The notes: generated by a model not told the origin, from the sequence alone. A stretch of DNA of 34,460 nucleotides from Clostridiales bacterium (GCA_012520655.1 JAAYNW010000048.1:1-34460); one strand, 5' to 3'. Positions 23,873 to 31,730 are shown, counted from the first letter of the stretch. Translations and numbers: made by a program.

Positions 23873-23907
23873 GGAAGGGATTTATATGTATCCCTTCCGT
23901 TTTTTTA
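23873..23907 (+). terminator. Intrinsic terminator after the GH5 gene
   Basis: GGAAGGGA (23873-23880) pairs with TCCCTTCC (23891-23898), followed by G and seven T residues. A further small hairpin, GGTTGA/TCAACC, occurs at 23941-23958 without a T-run. Confidence 0.9.
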
Positions 23908-24011
23908 TGTTGGATGGCAATGGTAATAAGACATAAAAATGGTTGATAAAAGTCAACCTATTATGGAACGGCAAAATATGAACAATATTCAAGTAATAAA
24001 ATAAAAAAATC

Positions 24012-24042
24012 TTGACTTAAACTTAACTCCAAGGTGTAGTAT
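24012..24042 (+). promoter_or_regulatory. MerR-type promoter/operator before the aldo/keto reductase
   Basis: TTGACT (24012-24017) and TAGTAT (24037-24042) are separated by 19 bases, the long spacer typical of promoters activated by MerR-family regulators. Within it lies an imperfect dyad, CTTAAACTTAACTCCAAG, with 12 of 18 positions symmetric. This resembles sites of AdhR-like regulators that control aldehyde and electrophile-stress genes. No merR gene is in the window, so the regulator would act from elsewhere. Confidence 0.65.
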
Positions 24043-24138
24043 TTATTACAAAAGGAAAGATCCGGTTCGAATTAGTAATATGTAAATATCCTCGGGAAAT
24101 GACGATGAACGGATTTCAGGCAATTATAAGGAGAAGTA

Positions 24139-25254
24139 ATGATGAAAAAACTGGGTTTTGGTTGTATGCGGCTTCCTATGATACAAGGAAAAAAAGAAAT
24201 GGAAGTGGATTATGATCAGTTTAAGCAGATGATTGATGCCTTCTTTAAAGAAGGTTTTTGTTATTTTGACACAGCGCATGGTTATATTGGCGGGAAAAGT
24301 GAGATTGCGATTAGGGAATGCCTGGTAAAGCGATATCCCAGAGAGTCTTACATACTTACGGACAAACTTACCTCTAATTTTTTTCAAAAAGAGGAAGAAA
24401 TTATACCGTTTTTTGAAAAACAGCTTGAGAATACGGGTGTGGAATATTTTGATTATTATTTGATGCATGCCTTAAATTCCGATTATTACAAGAAGTTTGT
24501 AGAATGTCGTGCTTTCGAGATTGCAAAGCAGTTGAAAGAAGAAGGCAAGATTAAGCATATCGGCATTTCTTTTCATGATAAGGCAGCAGTGCTCGATAAA
24601 ATATTAAGTGAGCAGCCGGATATAGAGGTGGTTCAAATTCAGTTTAACTATGCCGATTATGATGATCCGGGAATTGAAAGCTTTCTTTGCTATCAAATAT
24701 GCGAAAAATACAATAAGCCGGTAATCGTAATGGAGCCGGTAAAGGGAGGCGGACTTGTGAATCTGCCTAAAGCTGCTCAGACAATTTTGGATGAACGTAG
24801 AAACGGAGCCAGCTATGCCAGCTACGCGATTCGTTTTTGCGCTTCCTTCGATAAGGTATTCATGGTCTTAAGCGGAATGAGTACAATTGAGCAGATGGAG
24901 GATAATATTAGTTACATGAAGGATTTTGTTCCTTTCACGGAAGAAGAGTTTCAATTGATAGACCGCGTTAGAGAAATAATAAAAGAACAGGACATAATTC
25001 CATGCACGGCCTGCCAGTATTGTGTGGACGGATGCCCTGTGCGGATAGCGATTCCCAATTTATTTGCCTGCTATAATGCCAAGAAGCAATATAATGACTG
25101 GAACAGCGATGTTTATTACAACGTGAATATAAAAGATAGAGGCGCGGCCTCTGATTGCATCAAATGCGGTAAATGTGAGAGGATTTGTCCCCAGCATATA
25201 AAAATCAGAACGTATTTGCAAGCTGTCAGCGAAATGTTTGAGAAAAAAAGCTAA
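24139..25254 (+). CDS. Aldo/keto reductase with C-terminal ferredoxin domain
   Basis: A 371-residue oxidoreductase. The N-terminal barrel is an aldo/keto reductase with the catalytic tetrad visible as Asp44 and Tyr49 (CYFDTAHGYIGG), Lys76 (ILTDKL) and His110 (YYLMHAL). The C-terminal part binds two [4Fe-4S] clusters: Cys289, 292, 295, 299 (CTACQYCVDGCP) and Cys340, 343, 346, 350 (CIKCGKCERICP). This architecture is common in anaerobic clostridia, where ferredoxin electrons may replace or join NADPH. The substrate is unknown. The start follows AAGGAGAAG. The MerR-type promoter upstream suggests induction by an electrophile, and a broken flavodoxin gene follows closely. Confidence 0.93.
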   Translation: MMKKLGFGCMRLPMIQGKKEMEVDYDQFKQMIDAFFKEGFCYFDTAHGYIGGKSEIAIRECLVKRYPRESYILTDKLTSNFFQKEEEIIPFFEKQLENTGVEYFDYYLMHALNSDYYKKFVECRAFEIAKQLKEEGKIKHIGISFHDKAAVLDKILSEQPDIEVVQIQFNYADYDDPGIESFLCYQICEKYNKPVIVMEPVKGGGLVNLPKAAQTILDERRNGASYASYAIRFCASFDKVFMVLSGMSTIEQMEDNISYMKDFVPFTEEEFQLIDRVREIIKEQDIIPCTACQYCVDGCPVRIAIPNLFACYNAKKQYNDWNSDVYYNVNIKDRGAASDCIKCGKCERICPQHIKIRTYLQAVSEMFEKKS

Positions 25255-25300
25255 CACAAGTAAATGATGTGAAGTGTTTTGGAAAGGAATGGTAATTAGT

Positions 25301-25618
25301 ATGACATAAGAATTAATTGTATATTTTTCAAGAAAAGGCGAGAACTATCCTCCGAAGGATATTTCAGCATATGATACAATTTACCTCGGGTATCCGAATT
25401 ATTGGGGAACGATGCCGATGCATGTATGGACATTCCTGGAGAAATACGATTTTACGGATAAAACGATAAAACCGTTCTGCACCCATGAAGGAAGCGGCCC
25501 GGGAAGCAGCAAGGAAGACATCAAAAAACTATGCCCGAATGCTAAGGTTAAAAAGGTTCTTTCCATACATGGGGCAGGACTAAAGGAAGCAAAAGATGCA
25601 ATAGAAAAATGGTTATAA
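25301..25618 (+). pseudogene. Flavodoxin family gene with stop and internal deletion
   Basis: ATG at 25301 follows GGAAAGG but is stopped at codon 3 (ATG ACA TAA). The same frame then reads ELIVYFSRKGENY, the start of a flavodoxin with its FMN-binding SRKGEN loop. It jumps directly to PPKDISAYDTIYLGYPNYWG, a segment that normally comes about 65 residues later. The rest is intact: MPMHVWTFLEKYDFT, KTIKPFCTHEGSGPGSS and HGAGLKEA to the stop. So at least two lesions are present, a nonsense codon and an in-frame loss of the middle of the first half. A 68-residue product from the internal ATG 25412 could not bind FMN properly. Confidence 0.88.
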
Positions 25619-25679
25619 AGATTTTACGTAAGTTTTTTAAGCCATTTACGGAAAACAAACAAAGGATAAACATGCAACT

Positions 25680-26387
25680 TTATTCGTAGTAAATTTTACG
25701 ACTGCCGCTTATGGTTTCCCCTACGGAGTGCTGAATCCAGTGAACAGCGCCGTCCGTATCTCGGTCATGAATAAAAGACCAGAGTTTATAAGTGTTTTGA
25801 TAAAGGGCGGGGATTCCATATAGCGTACAGAAGCGTTCCCAAAGAGTAAATACAGGAGCCTTAAAGGACTGAAATATTAAAGGTATTAAGGTGTTTTGGG
25901 ACAAAACGGCAAATTCATGCTGAAATTCAAATGCTGCCTGCGAAGCAGTGGCAATCGAGGAAGCATCTCTGATGCGCTCTGTTTTTTCCAATAATAACTG
26001 AACCTCTTCGTCGGTAATCCGCTTAATACATTGCTGAGCGGCAAGCGTGTCTAATGCAATTCTCACTTCAAGAATAGATCTGATTTCATCATTTCGTAAT
26101 TTTCCGCCATTATATTTCATAATAGAAAGTAAGGTGTCGAGAGTACCCTTTCTGCGATAGTCGGCAACAAAGGTACCGACCCTCGGTTTTACGATGAGGA
26201 ATCCCTTTTTTTCCAAATCGCTGATTCCGCTGTTGACTACTGCTCGACTGACTTGCATGGCTTCCGACAGCTGCCTTTCGGGCGGGAGTTTTTCGCCGAT
26301 TTTAAGTTTGCCGGATAAAATCATATGTTCCAATTGCTCTACAAATAGTTCCCGAAGTGAGGGGGAGCTGATTTTTTGAAATTCCAT
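25680..26387 (-). CDS. GntR/FadR family transcriptional regulator
   Basis: A 235-residue regulator. The N-terminal winged helix (about 8-75) shows LREL-FVEQLEHMILSGKLKIGEKLPPERQLSE, VSRAVVNSGISDLEKKGFL and KPRVGTFV, typical of GntR. The C-terminal all-helical domain (about 95-225) is of the FCD/FadR type with the E-R-L/D-A pattern (ILEVRIALDTLAA), usually binding a metal and a small carboxylate. ATG 26387 follows GGAGG at six bases; the frame is open back to 26474 but that stretch overlaps the promoter and operator. A matching operator lies in its own leader and another before the divergent gene, so it most likely controls itself and the DUF5692-hypB-flavoprotein-hypA operon. The effector is unknown. 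Confidence 0.9.
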   Translation of the reverse strand: MEFQKISSPSLRELFVEQLEHMILSGKLKIGEKLPPERQLSEAMQVSRAVVNSGISDLEKKGFLIVKPRVGTFVADYRRKGTLDTLLSIMKYNGGKLRNDEIRSILEVRIALDTLAAQQCIKRITDEEVQLLLEKTERIRDASSIATASQAAFEFQHEFAVLSQNTLIPLIFQSFKAPVFTLWERFCTLYGIPALYQNTYKLWSFIHDRDTDGAVHWIQHSVGETISGSRKIYYE

Positions 26388-26410
26388 AGAAGACCTCCAT
26401 AATATAAAAC

Positions 26411-26421
26411 TGGTTCGACCA
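26411..26421 (-). promoter_or_regulatory. GntR/FadR operator (autoregulatory)
   Basis: TGGTTCGACCA is a perfect TGGT-N3-ACCA palindrome, the canonical FadR-subfamily half-site arrangement. It lies 23 bases before the regulator's start codon and just downstream of its predicted -10. Confidence 0.75.
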
Positions 26422-26445
26422 CATGCCAAAAATGATTTTTTATCT

Positions 26446-26474
26446 ATTATATTGTACAAAATATATAAAATCAA
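26446..26474 (-). promoter_or_regulatory. Promoter of the GntR-family gene
   Basis: On the minus strand TTGATT (26474-26469), a 17-base spacer and perfect TATAAT (26451-26446). Predicted start near 26439, with the TGGT-N3-ACCA operator about 18 bases into the transcript. Confidence 0.72.
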
Positions 26475-26514
26475 TAGTATGTTTCTAGTATAATGTAGAA
26501 AGGTTCATAAAGAA

Positions 26515-26543
26515 TTGACTATTTTCGATAATAATGATAAATT
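26515..26543 (+). promoter_or_regulatory. Promoter of the DUF5692-hyp operon
   Basis: TTGACT (26515-26520), 17 bases, TAAATT (26538-26543). The -35 is strong and the -10 moderate. A GntR operator lies about 25 bases downstream of the expected start, mirroring the divergent promoter. Confidence 0.6.
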
Positions 26544-26573
26544 TATATCAAGAAGAAATCGAAAAAATTATGT

Positions 26574-26584
26574 TGGTATGACCA
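26574..26584 (+). promoter_or_regulatory. GntR/FadR operator before the DUF5692-hyp operon
   Basis: TGGTATGACCA has the same TGGT-N3-ACCA symmetry as the site in the regulator's leader; only the three central bases differ in part. It ends 26 bases before the first start codon of the operon. Confidence 0.75.
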
Positions 26585-26610
26585 GCATAACAAAGGAAAG
26601 GTGAGATGTC

Positions 26611-27591
26611 ATGTTTACATTTAATTATGAGGCGGGGGCAACCGGCTTAACGTCGTGGCTCATGTGGTTAGTAGTTTTTGCAGCTTTATTTGCACTGAAT
26701 GAGGTATCCAGAAGATACAAGGTAATGGGAATTATATGCTTTGTTGTGTTGCCCGCAGTTTTATCCGTTCTGTGGTTTACCGTTTTATCGGATACTACTT
26801 ACACGGACTGGTTCCATCTGGCAAAAGTATATTCGTCTACGGCCGGATGTATTGGCTTCTGGTGTATTCGCCATCTTCACGGAACAAACAAAAAGACGGG
26901 GAAAGAGTGGAGACTTTCGCAGAACAAGATTGCATTGTGCTTTCCTCCGTTGATTTTGGCAATTAATATTTGTGAAGCTGTGGCTCGTGATCTGGAAGTA
27001 GGAATGAATTACGTAGGCGGCGGAATGTTAGTAGATGACGCGCAGTATGTAATCGGCGGACCTTGGAATTACATGAATGCAATTGCAGGTATTTTAAATA
27101 TCATAACAATTACCGGATGGTTCGGTATTAAGATTAGAAAAGCGACTGCAAAGGATAATAGCAGAGATATGATTTGGCCGGATATGCTCTGGTTCTGGAT
27201 TATCGCTTATGATTTGTGGAACTTCGCTTATACATATAACTGCCTTCCGGGACATTCCTGGTACTGCGGATTTGCTTTGTTGTTAGCACCGACCCTTTGT
27301 GCCTTTACTTTAGGAAAAGGTGCATGGTTGCAGCACCGTGCCCAGACTCTGGCTCTTTGGTGCATGTTCGCTCAGACCTTCCCGGCGTTCCAGGATTCAG
27401 GTAAGTATTCCGTATCCTCAACCTACAATACAACGATTTACTTTATTGTAAGCTTCCTTGCTTTGGCAGCTAATATTGCGGTATTGGTTTATATGGTTTA
27501 TAAAGTAACGAAGACAAAACGTAATCCTTATAAGGCAGAATTATATACGGATCTGGCAAAATATAAGGAGATAAGAGCTTTAGCGGAATAA
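26611..27591 (+). CDS. DUF5692-like multi-pass membrane protein
   Basis: A 326-residue integral membrane protein with about eight hydrophobic helices (for example WLMWLVVFAALFALNEV, VMGIICFVVLPAVLSVLWF, FALLLAPTLCAFTLGKG and IYFIVSFLALAANIAVLVYM). It is rich in Trp, Tyr and His at helix ends (WFHLAKVYSS, FWCIRHLHG, YDLWNFAYTYNCLPGHSW). I believe it is the family called DUF5692 from gut clostridia and Coriobacteria, but recognition is by memory of the pattern and no function is known. ATG 26611 follows AAAGGTGAG. It is the first gene of the GntR-controlled operon with hypB, a large flavoprotein and hypA. Conserved His, Cys and Trp residues in the membrane could bind metal or a quinone, but that is speculation. 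Confidence 0.65.
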   Translation: MFTFNYEAGATGLTSWLMWLVVFAALFALNEVSRRYKVMGIICFVVLPAVLSVLWFTVLSDTTYTDWFHLAKVYSSTAGCIGFWCIRHLHGTNKKTGKEWRLSQNKIALCFPPLILAINICEAVARDLEVGMNYVGGGMLVDDAQYVIGGPWNYMNAIAGILNIITITGWFGIKIRKATAKDNSRDMIWPDMLWFWIIAYDLWNFAYTYNCLPGHSWYCGFALLLAPTLCAFTLGKGAWLQHRAQTLALWCMFAQTFPAFQDSGKYSVSSTYNTTIYFIVSFLALAANIAVLVYMVYKVTKTKRNPYKAELYTDLAKYKEIRALAE

Positions 27592-27631
27592 TAAATAAGT
27601 GCCGTACTTTGGAAGGAGCAGGGCAGTGTTG

Positions 27632-28300
27632 ATGAAAGAATATAGAGTACTGGAAATTAAGCAAAGTGTATTTGAAGATAACAATAAACAGGCTGATTTA
27701 TTAAGGCAGAAGTTAAAAGATGAAAAAATATTTTTGCTCAATCTGATGTCTTCCCCCGGTGCGGGGAAGACAACGACGCTTACACGCACTATTGAAATGC
27801 TGAAGGAAAAACTGCGTATCGGCGTTATGGAAGCCGATATTGATTCGGATGTGGATGCGGCAACTATTTCAGAAACGGGAGCAAAGGTAATACAACTGCA
27901 TACAGGTGGGATGTGCCATCTGGATGCGGATATGACAAAGCAGGGATTGGAAGGATTGGGAACAGAAGGGGTAGATCTCGCGATTCTGGAAAACGTTGGC
28001 AATCTCGTGTGCCCGGCTGAATTTGATACCGGTGCTGTAAAGAATGCTATGATTCTGAGCGTACCGGAGGGAGATGATAAGCCGTTAAAATATCCTTTGA
28101 TGTTTACTATCTGCGATGTGCTTCTTATTAACAAGATAGATGTAATGCCATACTTTGATTTTGACTTGCAGGCTTGCATAGAGCGGGTCAAGAAGTTGAA
28201 CCCGGACATTCAGGTAATTCCGGTTTGTGCAAAAACAGGAGAAGGAATAGAGGATTTTGCAGACTGGCTTTATAAAGAGACAATAAAATGGCAGACGTGA
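27632..28300 (+). CDS. hypB: Hydrogenase nickel incorporation protein HypB
   Basis: A 222-residue SIMIBI-class GTPase that delivers nickel during metalloenzyme assembly. The P-loop is MSSPGAGKTTTL; EADIDSDVDA and ENVGNLVCPAEFD are switch motifs; NKIDV gives guanine specificity. The metal site Cys-His is kept in GGMCHLDADM. There is no His-rich N-terminal nickel store. ATG 27632 is the first codon of the usual MKEYRVLEI start; GTG 27626 is better spaced from GGAAGGAG and is an alternative. No hydrogenase subunit and no hypCDEF are in the operon, which instead holds a flavoprotein and hypA. It may serve an unlinked hydrogenase or another nickel enzyme. Confidence 0.93.
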   Translation: MKEYRVLEIKQSVFEDNNKQADLLRQKLKDEKIFLLNLMSSPGAGKTTTLTRTIEMLKEKLRIGVMEADIDSDVDAATISETGAKVIQLHTGGMCHLDADMTKQGLEGLGTEGVDLAILENVGNLVCPAEFDTGAVKNAMILSVPEGDDKPLKYPLMFTICDVLLINKIDVMPYFDFDLQACIERVKKLNPDIQVIPVCAKTGEGIEDFADWLYKETIKWQT

Positions 28301-28362
28301 GAATGCTGAGGGGATAACAAATTTGTACCTGTAGCTTAAGGCTTGCGGGTTACGAGAAAGGC

Positions 28363-31113
28363 ATGGTTATACAGATGAAAGATATTACAAAAATGATTTT
28401 TCCGGATTGGTATGCGTGCCAATATAATGAAAAAGTATTGGCTCTCGCAAATCATATCGGACGTAAAAAACCGGGTTCTAAAAATGCTTATAAATGGGAC
28501 GATCCGGAATATGTCATCCTTGAAGCAGGGGTAGACGAAGAAATGGCCGAGGTAGGATTGGGACTCGGTATTTGTGAAAAGCGCACTGCAAAGGAAATCG
28601 CAAAAATACTAAATAAGCCGGAGGATTATTGCCACGAGCAGTTGATGAAGCTTGCGCAGTATGGGGTATGCTTTGTCAATACAATCGATGGCGAAGATGT
28701 GTTTTGGGCGGAAACATGGATTCCCGGAACAATGGAAATGATTGTAAACAGTAAAGAAAACGTGGAGAAATATCCGATTATCGGATATGCGATGGAAGCT
28801 TACGGACGTGTAAGAGGCCCGATGAGCGCAGGTTCTTTCCCGCCGGGAGTGGGACTCATGCGAGTTATCCCGATAGAAACGGCGATTGACGGCAATACCC
28901 GTCGCGCTTCTTATGAGGAAGTATCCAAGTATCTGAACGAAAATGATATTTTTACCGTAACCGACTGTTCCTGCCGTACGGACCGAGAGATTATGGGTGA
29001 AGGCTGCGGACATCTGAAGGAAGATATGTGTATCCAGATGGGGCACGCGGCGGAATATTACATCAAGACGGGAAGAGGTCGTCAGATTACGAGGGAAGAA
29101 GCCTTTGAGATTATAAAGCGTGCGGAAGAAAACGGACTCATGCACCAGATTCCGAATATTGACGGTTCCGGCAAGACCCATGCAATCTGCAACTGCTGCG
29201 GCTGCGGCTGTCTTTCTTTAAGGACTGCGGCAATGTTTAAAAACAACGACATGGTGCGTTCCAATTATGTTGCAAAGGTGGATGCGTCCAAATGTGTGGC
29301 ATGCGGACAATGTGTGGAAAATTGCCCGGTAAATGCTTTAAAGCTGGGACAGAAGCTGTGTTCCTCCAAACCCATAGTAGACGATATTACTACGAAGGAA
29401 ACACCCCGTGATATGGAATGGGGAGAAGAACATTGGAATCCGGATTACCGTACGAACAGAGAAAATGTAGTAGATACGGGGACGGCTCCATGCAAAACGA
29501 ATTGCCCGGCACATATCGGTGTACAGGGATACATCAAACTGGCATCGCAAGGGAAATATAAGGATGCATTGGAACTGATTCGTCATGAGAATCCGCTTCC
29601 GGCAGTCTGTGGACGTATCTGCAACAGGCGCTGTGAAGACGCATGTACGAGAGGAGATATCGATGCTCCCATTGCAATCGATGAAATCAAGAAGTTCATT
29701 GCACAACAGGAATTAGACAAAGCAAACCGTGTAATACCGAAGAAGCGCCACGATTACAACGATAAGAAAATTGCCATTGTAGGTGCCGGACCTGCCGGAC
29801 TTTCCTGCGCATATTATCTTGCTCTGGATGGTTATTCCATTACGGTATTTGAGAAAGAGAAAAAGCTCGGTGGCATGTTAACGATGGGAATTCCCAGCTT
29901 CCGTTTGGAAAAGGACGTAGTGGAGGCAGAAATCGATATTATTAAAGACATGGGCGTTGAATTTCGAACGGGCATAGAGGTAGGAAAAGACATTACCTTG
30001 GATGACTTGAGAAAACAGGGCTATGACGCCTTCTATCTGGCAATCGGAGCCCAAGGAGGAAGAAAAATCGGTATAGAAGGGGAAGATGCTGCGGGCGTTA
30101 TGTCCGGTATAGAATTCCTTCGCATGATAAATCAGGATGATTCATCGAGAATCAGTGGAAAAGCTGTCGTCGTAGGCGGTGGGAATGTAGCGGTAGACGT
30201 GTCGAGAACTGCTGTCCGAGCAGGTGCGGATTCCGTAGTGCATTGCTGTCTGGAGAGCAGAGAGCAGATGCCTGCGTCCAAAGATGAGATAATGGAAGCG
30301 GAAGAAGAACATATCGAGATACAGAATGGATGGGGACCGAAACGTATTCTTACGGAAGCCGGAAAGGTAACAGGAATTGAGTTTAAGAGATGTGTCAGTG
30401 TATTTGATAAGGAGGGAAGATTTAATCCTCAGTATGATGAAAATGATACAATGACTTTGGAAGCGGATTACATACTTCTTTCTGTCGGACAGTCCATTCT
30501 TCACGGAGATTTATTAAAGGGATCTTCAGTTGCGGTACGTCCGAACGGTACTTTGGAAGCGGATTCTTTTACCTATCAGACAGCGCAAGAAGATATCTTC
30601 ACAGGCGGCGATGTATATACAGGCCCTCGCTTTGCTATCGATGCCATTGCGGCAGGCAAGCAGGCAGCTATTTCCATTCACCGTTTTGTACACCCGGGAC
30701 AGAGTCTTGTATACGGACGTGACCGCCGTATCTTCAAGGAACTGGATAAAGAAGCGGCAATTATCGAATCCTATGACAATACACCCCGCCAGTGTCCGGA
30801 AAATATAAAGTCCGAGAAAAAAGCGGTGGAAAGCTTCCGGGATCTAAGGGGCGTCTTTACGGAAGAACAGATGCGCAAAGAAACGGAGCGGTGTCTGGGT
30901 TGCGGAGTTACGGTAGTGGATTCTTACATGTGCGTAGGATGCGGGCAATGTACGACAAAGTGTAAGTTCGATGCGATAAAATTAGAGCGTGTATATGACG
31001 GAGAAGGCGTTGCTTTTACGGATATGAAGCCGGTTGTCGTGAAAACTGTCTTGAAGAGAAAAGGTAAAATTGCGGTACGAAAAGTACAGAAAGCTTTTTC
31101 AAAAAGCAAATAA
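28363..31113 (+). CDS. Multi-domain Fe-S flavoprotein oxidoreductase (GltD-like core)
   Basis: A 916-residue soluble protein. Residues 1-300 are a Cys-containing domain (TDCSCR at 200-205, CNCCGCGC at 276-283) found on some anaerobic ferredoxin proteins. A [4Fe-4S] ferredoxin motif follows (Cys311, 314, 317, 321). Residues 375-790 are a GltD-like NAD(P)H oxidoreductase: the Fer4_20 cysteines (377, 381, 416, 420, 424, 428), FAD fold AIVGAGPAGL (471-480), NAD(P) fold VVVGGGNVAVD (602-612) and FTGGDVYTGP. The C-terminus adds CLGCG and CVGCGQCTTKC (844-867). It likely moves electrons between NAD(P)H and ferredoxin or a bound partner. The start (28363 or 28375) is not firmly set. Its place between hypB and hypA links it to nickel handling. 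The substrate is unknown. Confidence 0.85.
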   Translation: MVIQMKDITKMIFPDWYACQYNEKVLALANHIGRKKPGSKNAYKWDDPEYVILEAGVDEEMAEVGLGLGICEKRTAKEIAKILNKPEDYCHEQLMKLAQYGVCFVNTIDGEDVFWAETWIPGTMEMIVNSKENVEKYPIIGYAMEAYGRVRGPMSAGSFPPGVGLMRVIPIETAIDGNTRRASYEEVSKYLNENDIFTVTDCSCRTDREIMGEGCGHLKEDMCIQMGHAAEYYIKTGRGRQITREEAFEIIKRAEENGLMHQIPNIDGSGKTHAICNCCGCGCLSLRTAAMFKNNDMVRSNYVAKVDASKCVACGQCVENCPVNALKLGQKLCSSKPIVDDITTKETPRDMEWGEEHWNPDYRTNRENVVDTGTAPCKTNCPAHIGVQGYIKLASQGKYKDALELIRHENPLPAVCGRICNRRCEDACTRGDIDAPIAIDEIKKFIAQQELDKANRVIPKKRHDYNDKKIAIVGAGPAGLSCAYYLALDGYSITVFEKEKKLGGMLTMGIPSFRLEKDVVEAEIDIIKDMGVEFRTGIEVGKDITLDDLRKQGYDAFYLAIGAQGGRKIGIEGEDAAGVMSGIEFLRMINQDDSSRISGKAVVVGGGNVAVDVSRTAVRAGADSVVHCCLESREQMPASKDEIMEAEEEHIEIQNGWGPKRILTEAGKVTGIEFKRCVSVFDKEGRFNPQYDENDTMTLEADYILLSVGQSILHGDLLKGSSVAVRPNGTLEADSFTYQTAQEDIFTGGDVYTGPRFAIDAIAAGKQAAISIHRFVHPGQSLVYGRDRRIFKELDKEAAIIESYDNTPRQCPENIKSEKKAVESFRDLRGVFTEEQMRKETERCLGCGVTVVDSYMCVGCGQCTTKCKFDAIKLERVYDGEGVAFTDMKPVVVKTVLKRKGKIAVRKVQKAFSKSK

Positions 31114-31129
31114 AAGGAGTTGAGCCGAA

Positions 31130-31471
31130 TTGCATGAGTTAGGTGTCGTGATGGAAGTAGTACGGGTAGTGGAGGAATTTGTTCGTGAAAATGATGTGGA
31201 AGAAGTAGACACAGTTGTATTGCAGGTTGGAGAACTTTCTTCTATGATTCCCAAATACATATATGACGTATATCCGGCCGCTGTGGATGGAACGATGTTG
31301 GAAAAGACAAAACTAGACATAGAGATTATTCCTGGAAACGGCCGATGCGGAAACTGCGAAACTATCTTTTCCGTATTGCAAAATCACGCCACCTGCCCTA
31401 ATTGCCAATCAACGCAGTTTGAACTGTTGAGCGGAAGGGAATTCTATATTAAAGAGATTGTCTGTTATTAA
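31130..31471 (+). CDS. hypA: Hydrogenase maturation nickel metallochaperone HypA
   Basis: A 113-residue nickel chaperone. It begins MHELGVV, in which the N-terminal Met-His-Glu binds nickel; this requires TTG 31130 as the start, because no ATG codes for that Met in frame. AAAAGGAG lies upstream at about 11 bases. The zinc site is two Cys-X2-Cys pairs in RCGNCETIF and ATCPNCQS. HypA hands nickel to HypB or to the target enzyme. It follows the flavoprotein by 16 bases and ends the operon. The length is normal for the family. Confidence 0.94.
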   Translation: MHELGVVMEVVRVVEEFVRENDVEEVDTVVLQVGELSSMIPKYIYDVYPAAVDGTMLEKTKLDIEIIPGNGRCGNCETIFSVLQNHATCPNCQSTQFELLSGREFYIKEIVCY

Positions 31472-31576
31472 GCCGCCAATCCCAACTTGCTTTTTGCATT
31501 TTGTTCATACTTTTTAATTTTTTAAATATTTTTTGGTTATTTTTAAAAAAAACTGTGCATTTTAGGTAATATATGA

Positions 31577-31582
31577 TATAAT
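31577..31582 (+). promoter_or_regulatory. Probable -10 of the ppdK promoter
   Basis: TATAAT with a preceding TGA (extended -10 form) lies about 150 bases before the ppdK start. No good -35 is seen (CTGTGC at 31553-31558 is poor), which is acceptable for extended -10 promoters. The AT-rich stretch 31500-31550 upstream could act as an UP-like element. Confidence 0.45.
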
Positions 31583-31636
31583 GACCTGGCTGTTACCGGA
31601 CGATATGCACACAAAACCAAAGTGTTTTTTGGGCAA

Positions 31637-31676
31637 TATTATATACCATGGACGTTTTACGCTCATGGTATATTGC
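31637..31676 (+). other. Strong hairpin in the ppdK leader
   Basis: ATATACCATG (31641-31650) and CATGGTATAT (31664-31673) are perfect 10-bp complements around a 13-base loop, and CAATAT/ATTG flanks can extend the stem. No T-run follows, so it is not a terminator. It lies between promoter and ribosome site and could stabilise the mRNA or bind a regulator. Confidence 0.6.
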
Positions 31677-31730
31677 GTCTGGGAAAAGTGATGATGAAAA
31701 ATTGGCAAAAATGATGAGAAAGGAAAGAAT

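Noticed and set aside
26388..26474. Longer GntR protein with 29 extra N-terminal residues
   Set aside because: The extension overlaps the predicted promoter, leader and operator and lacks a ribosome site, while ATG 26387 has GGAGG at six bases.
31637..31676. Terminator of the hyp operon
   Set aside because: The stem is strong, but no T-run follows, and it lies downstream of the likely ppdK -10.
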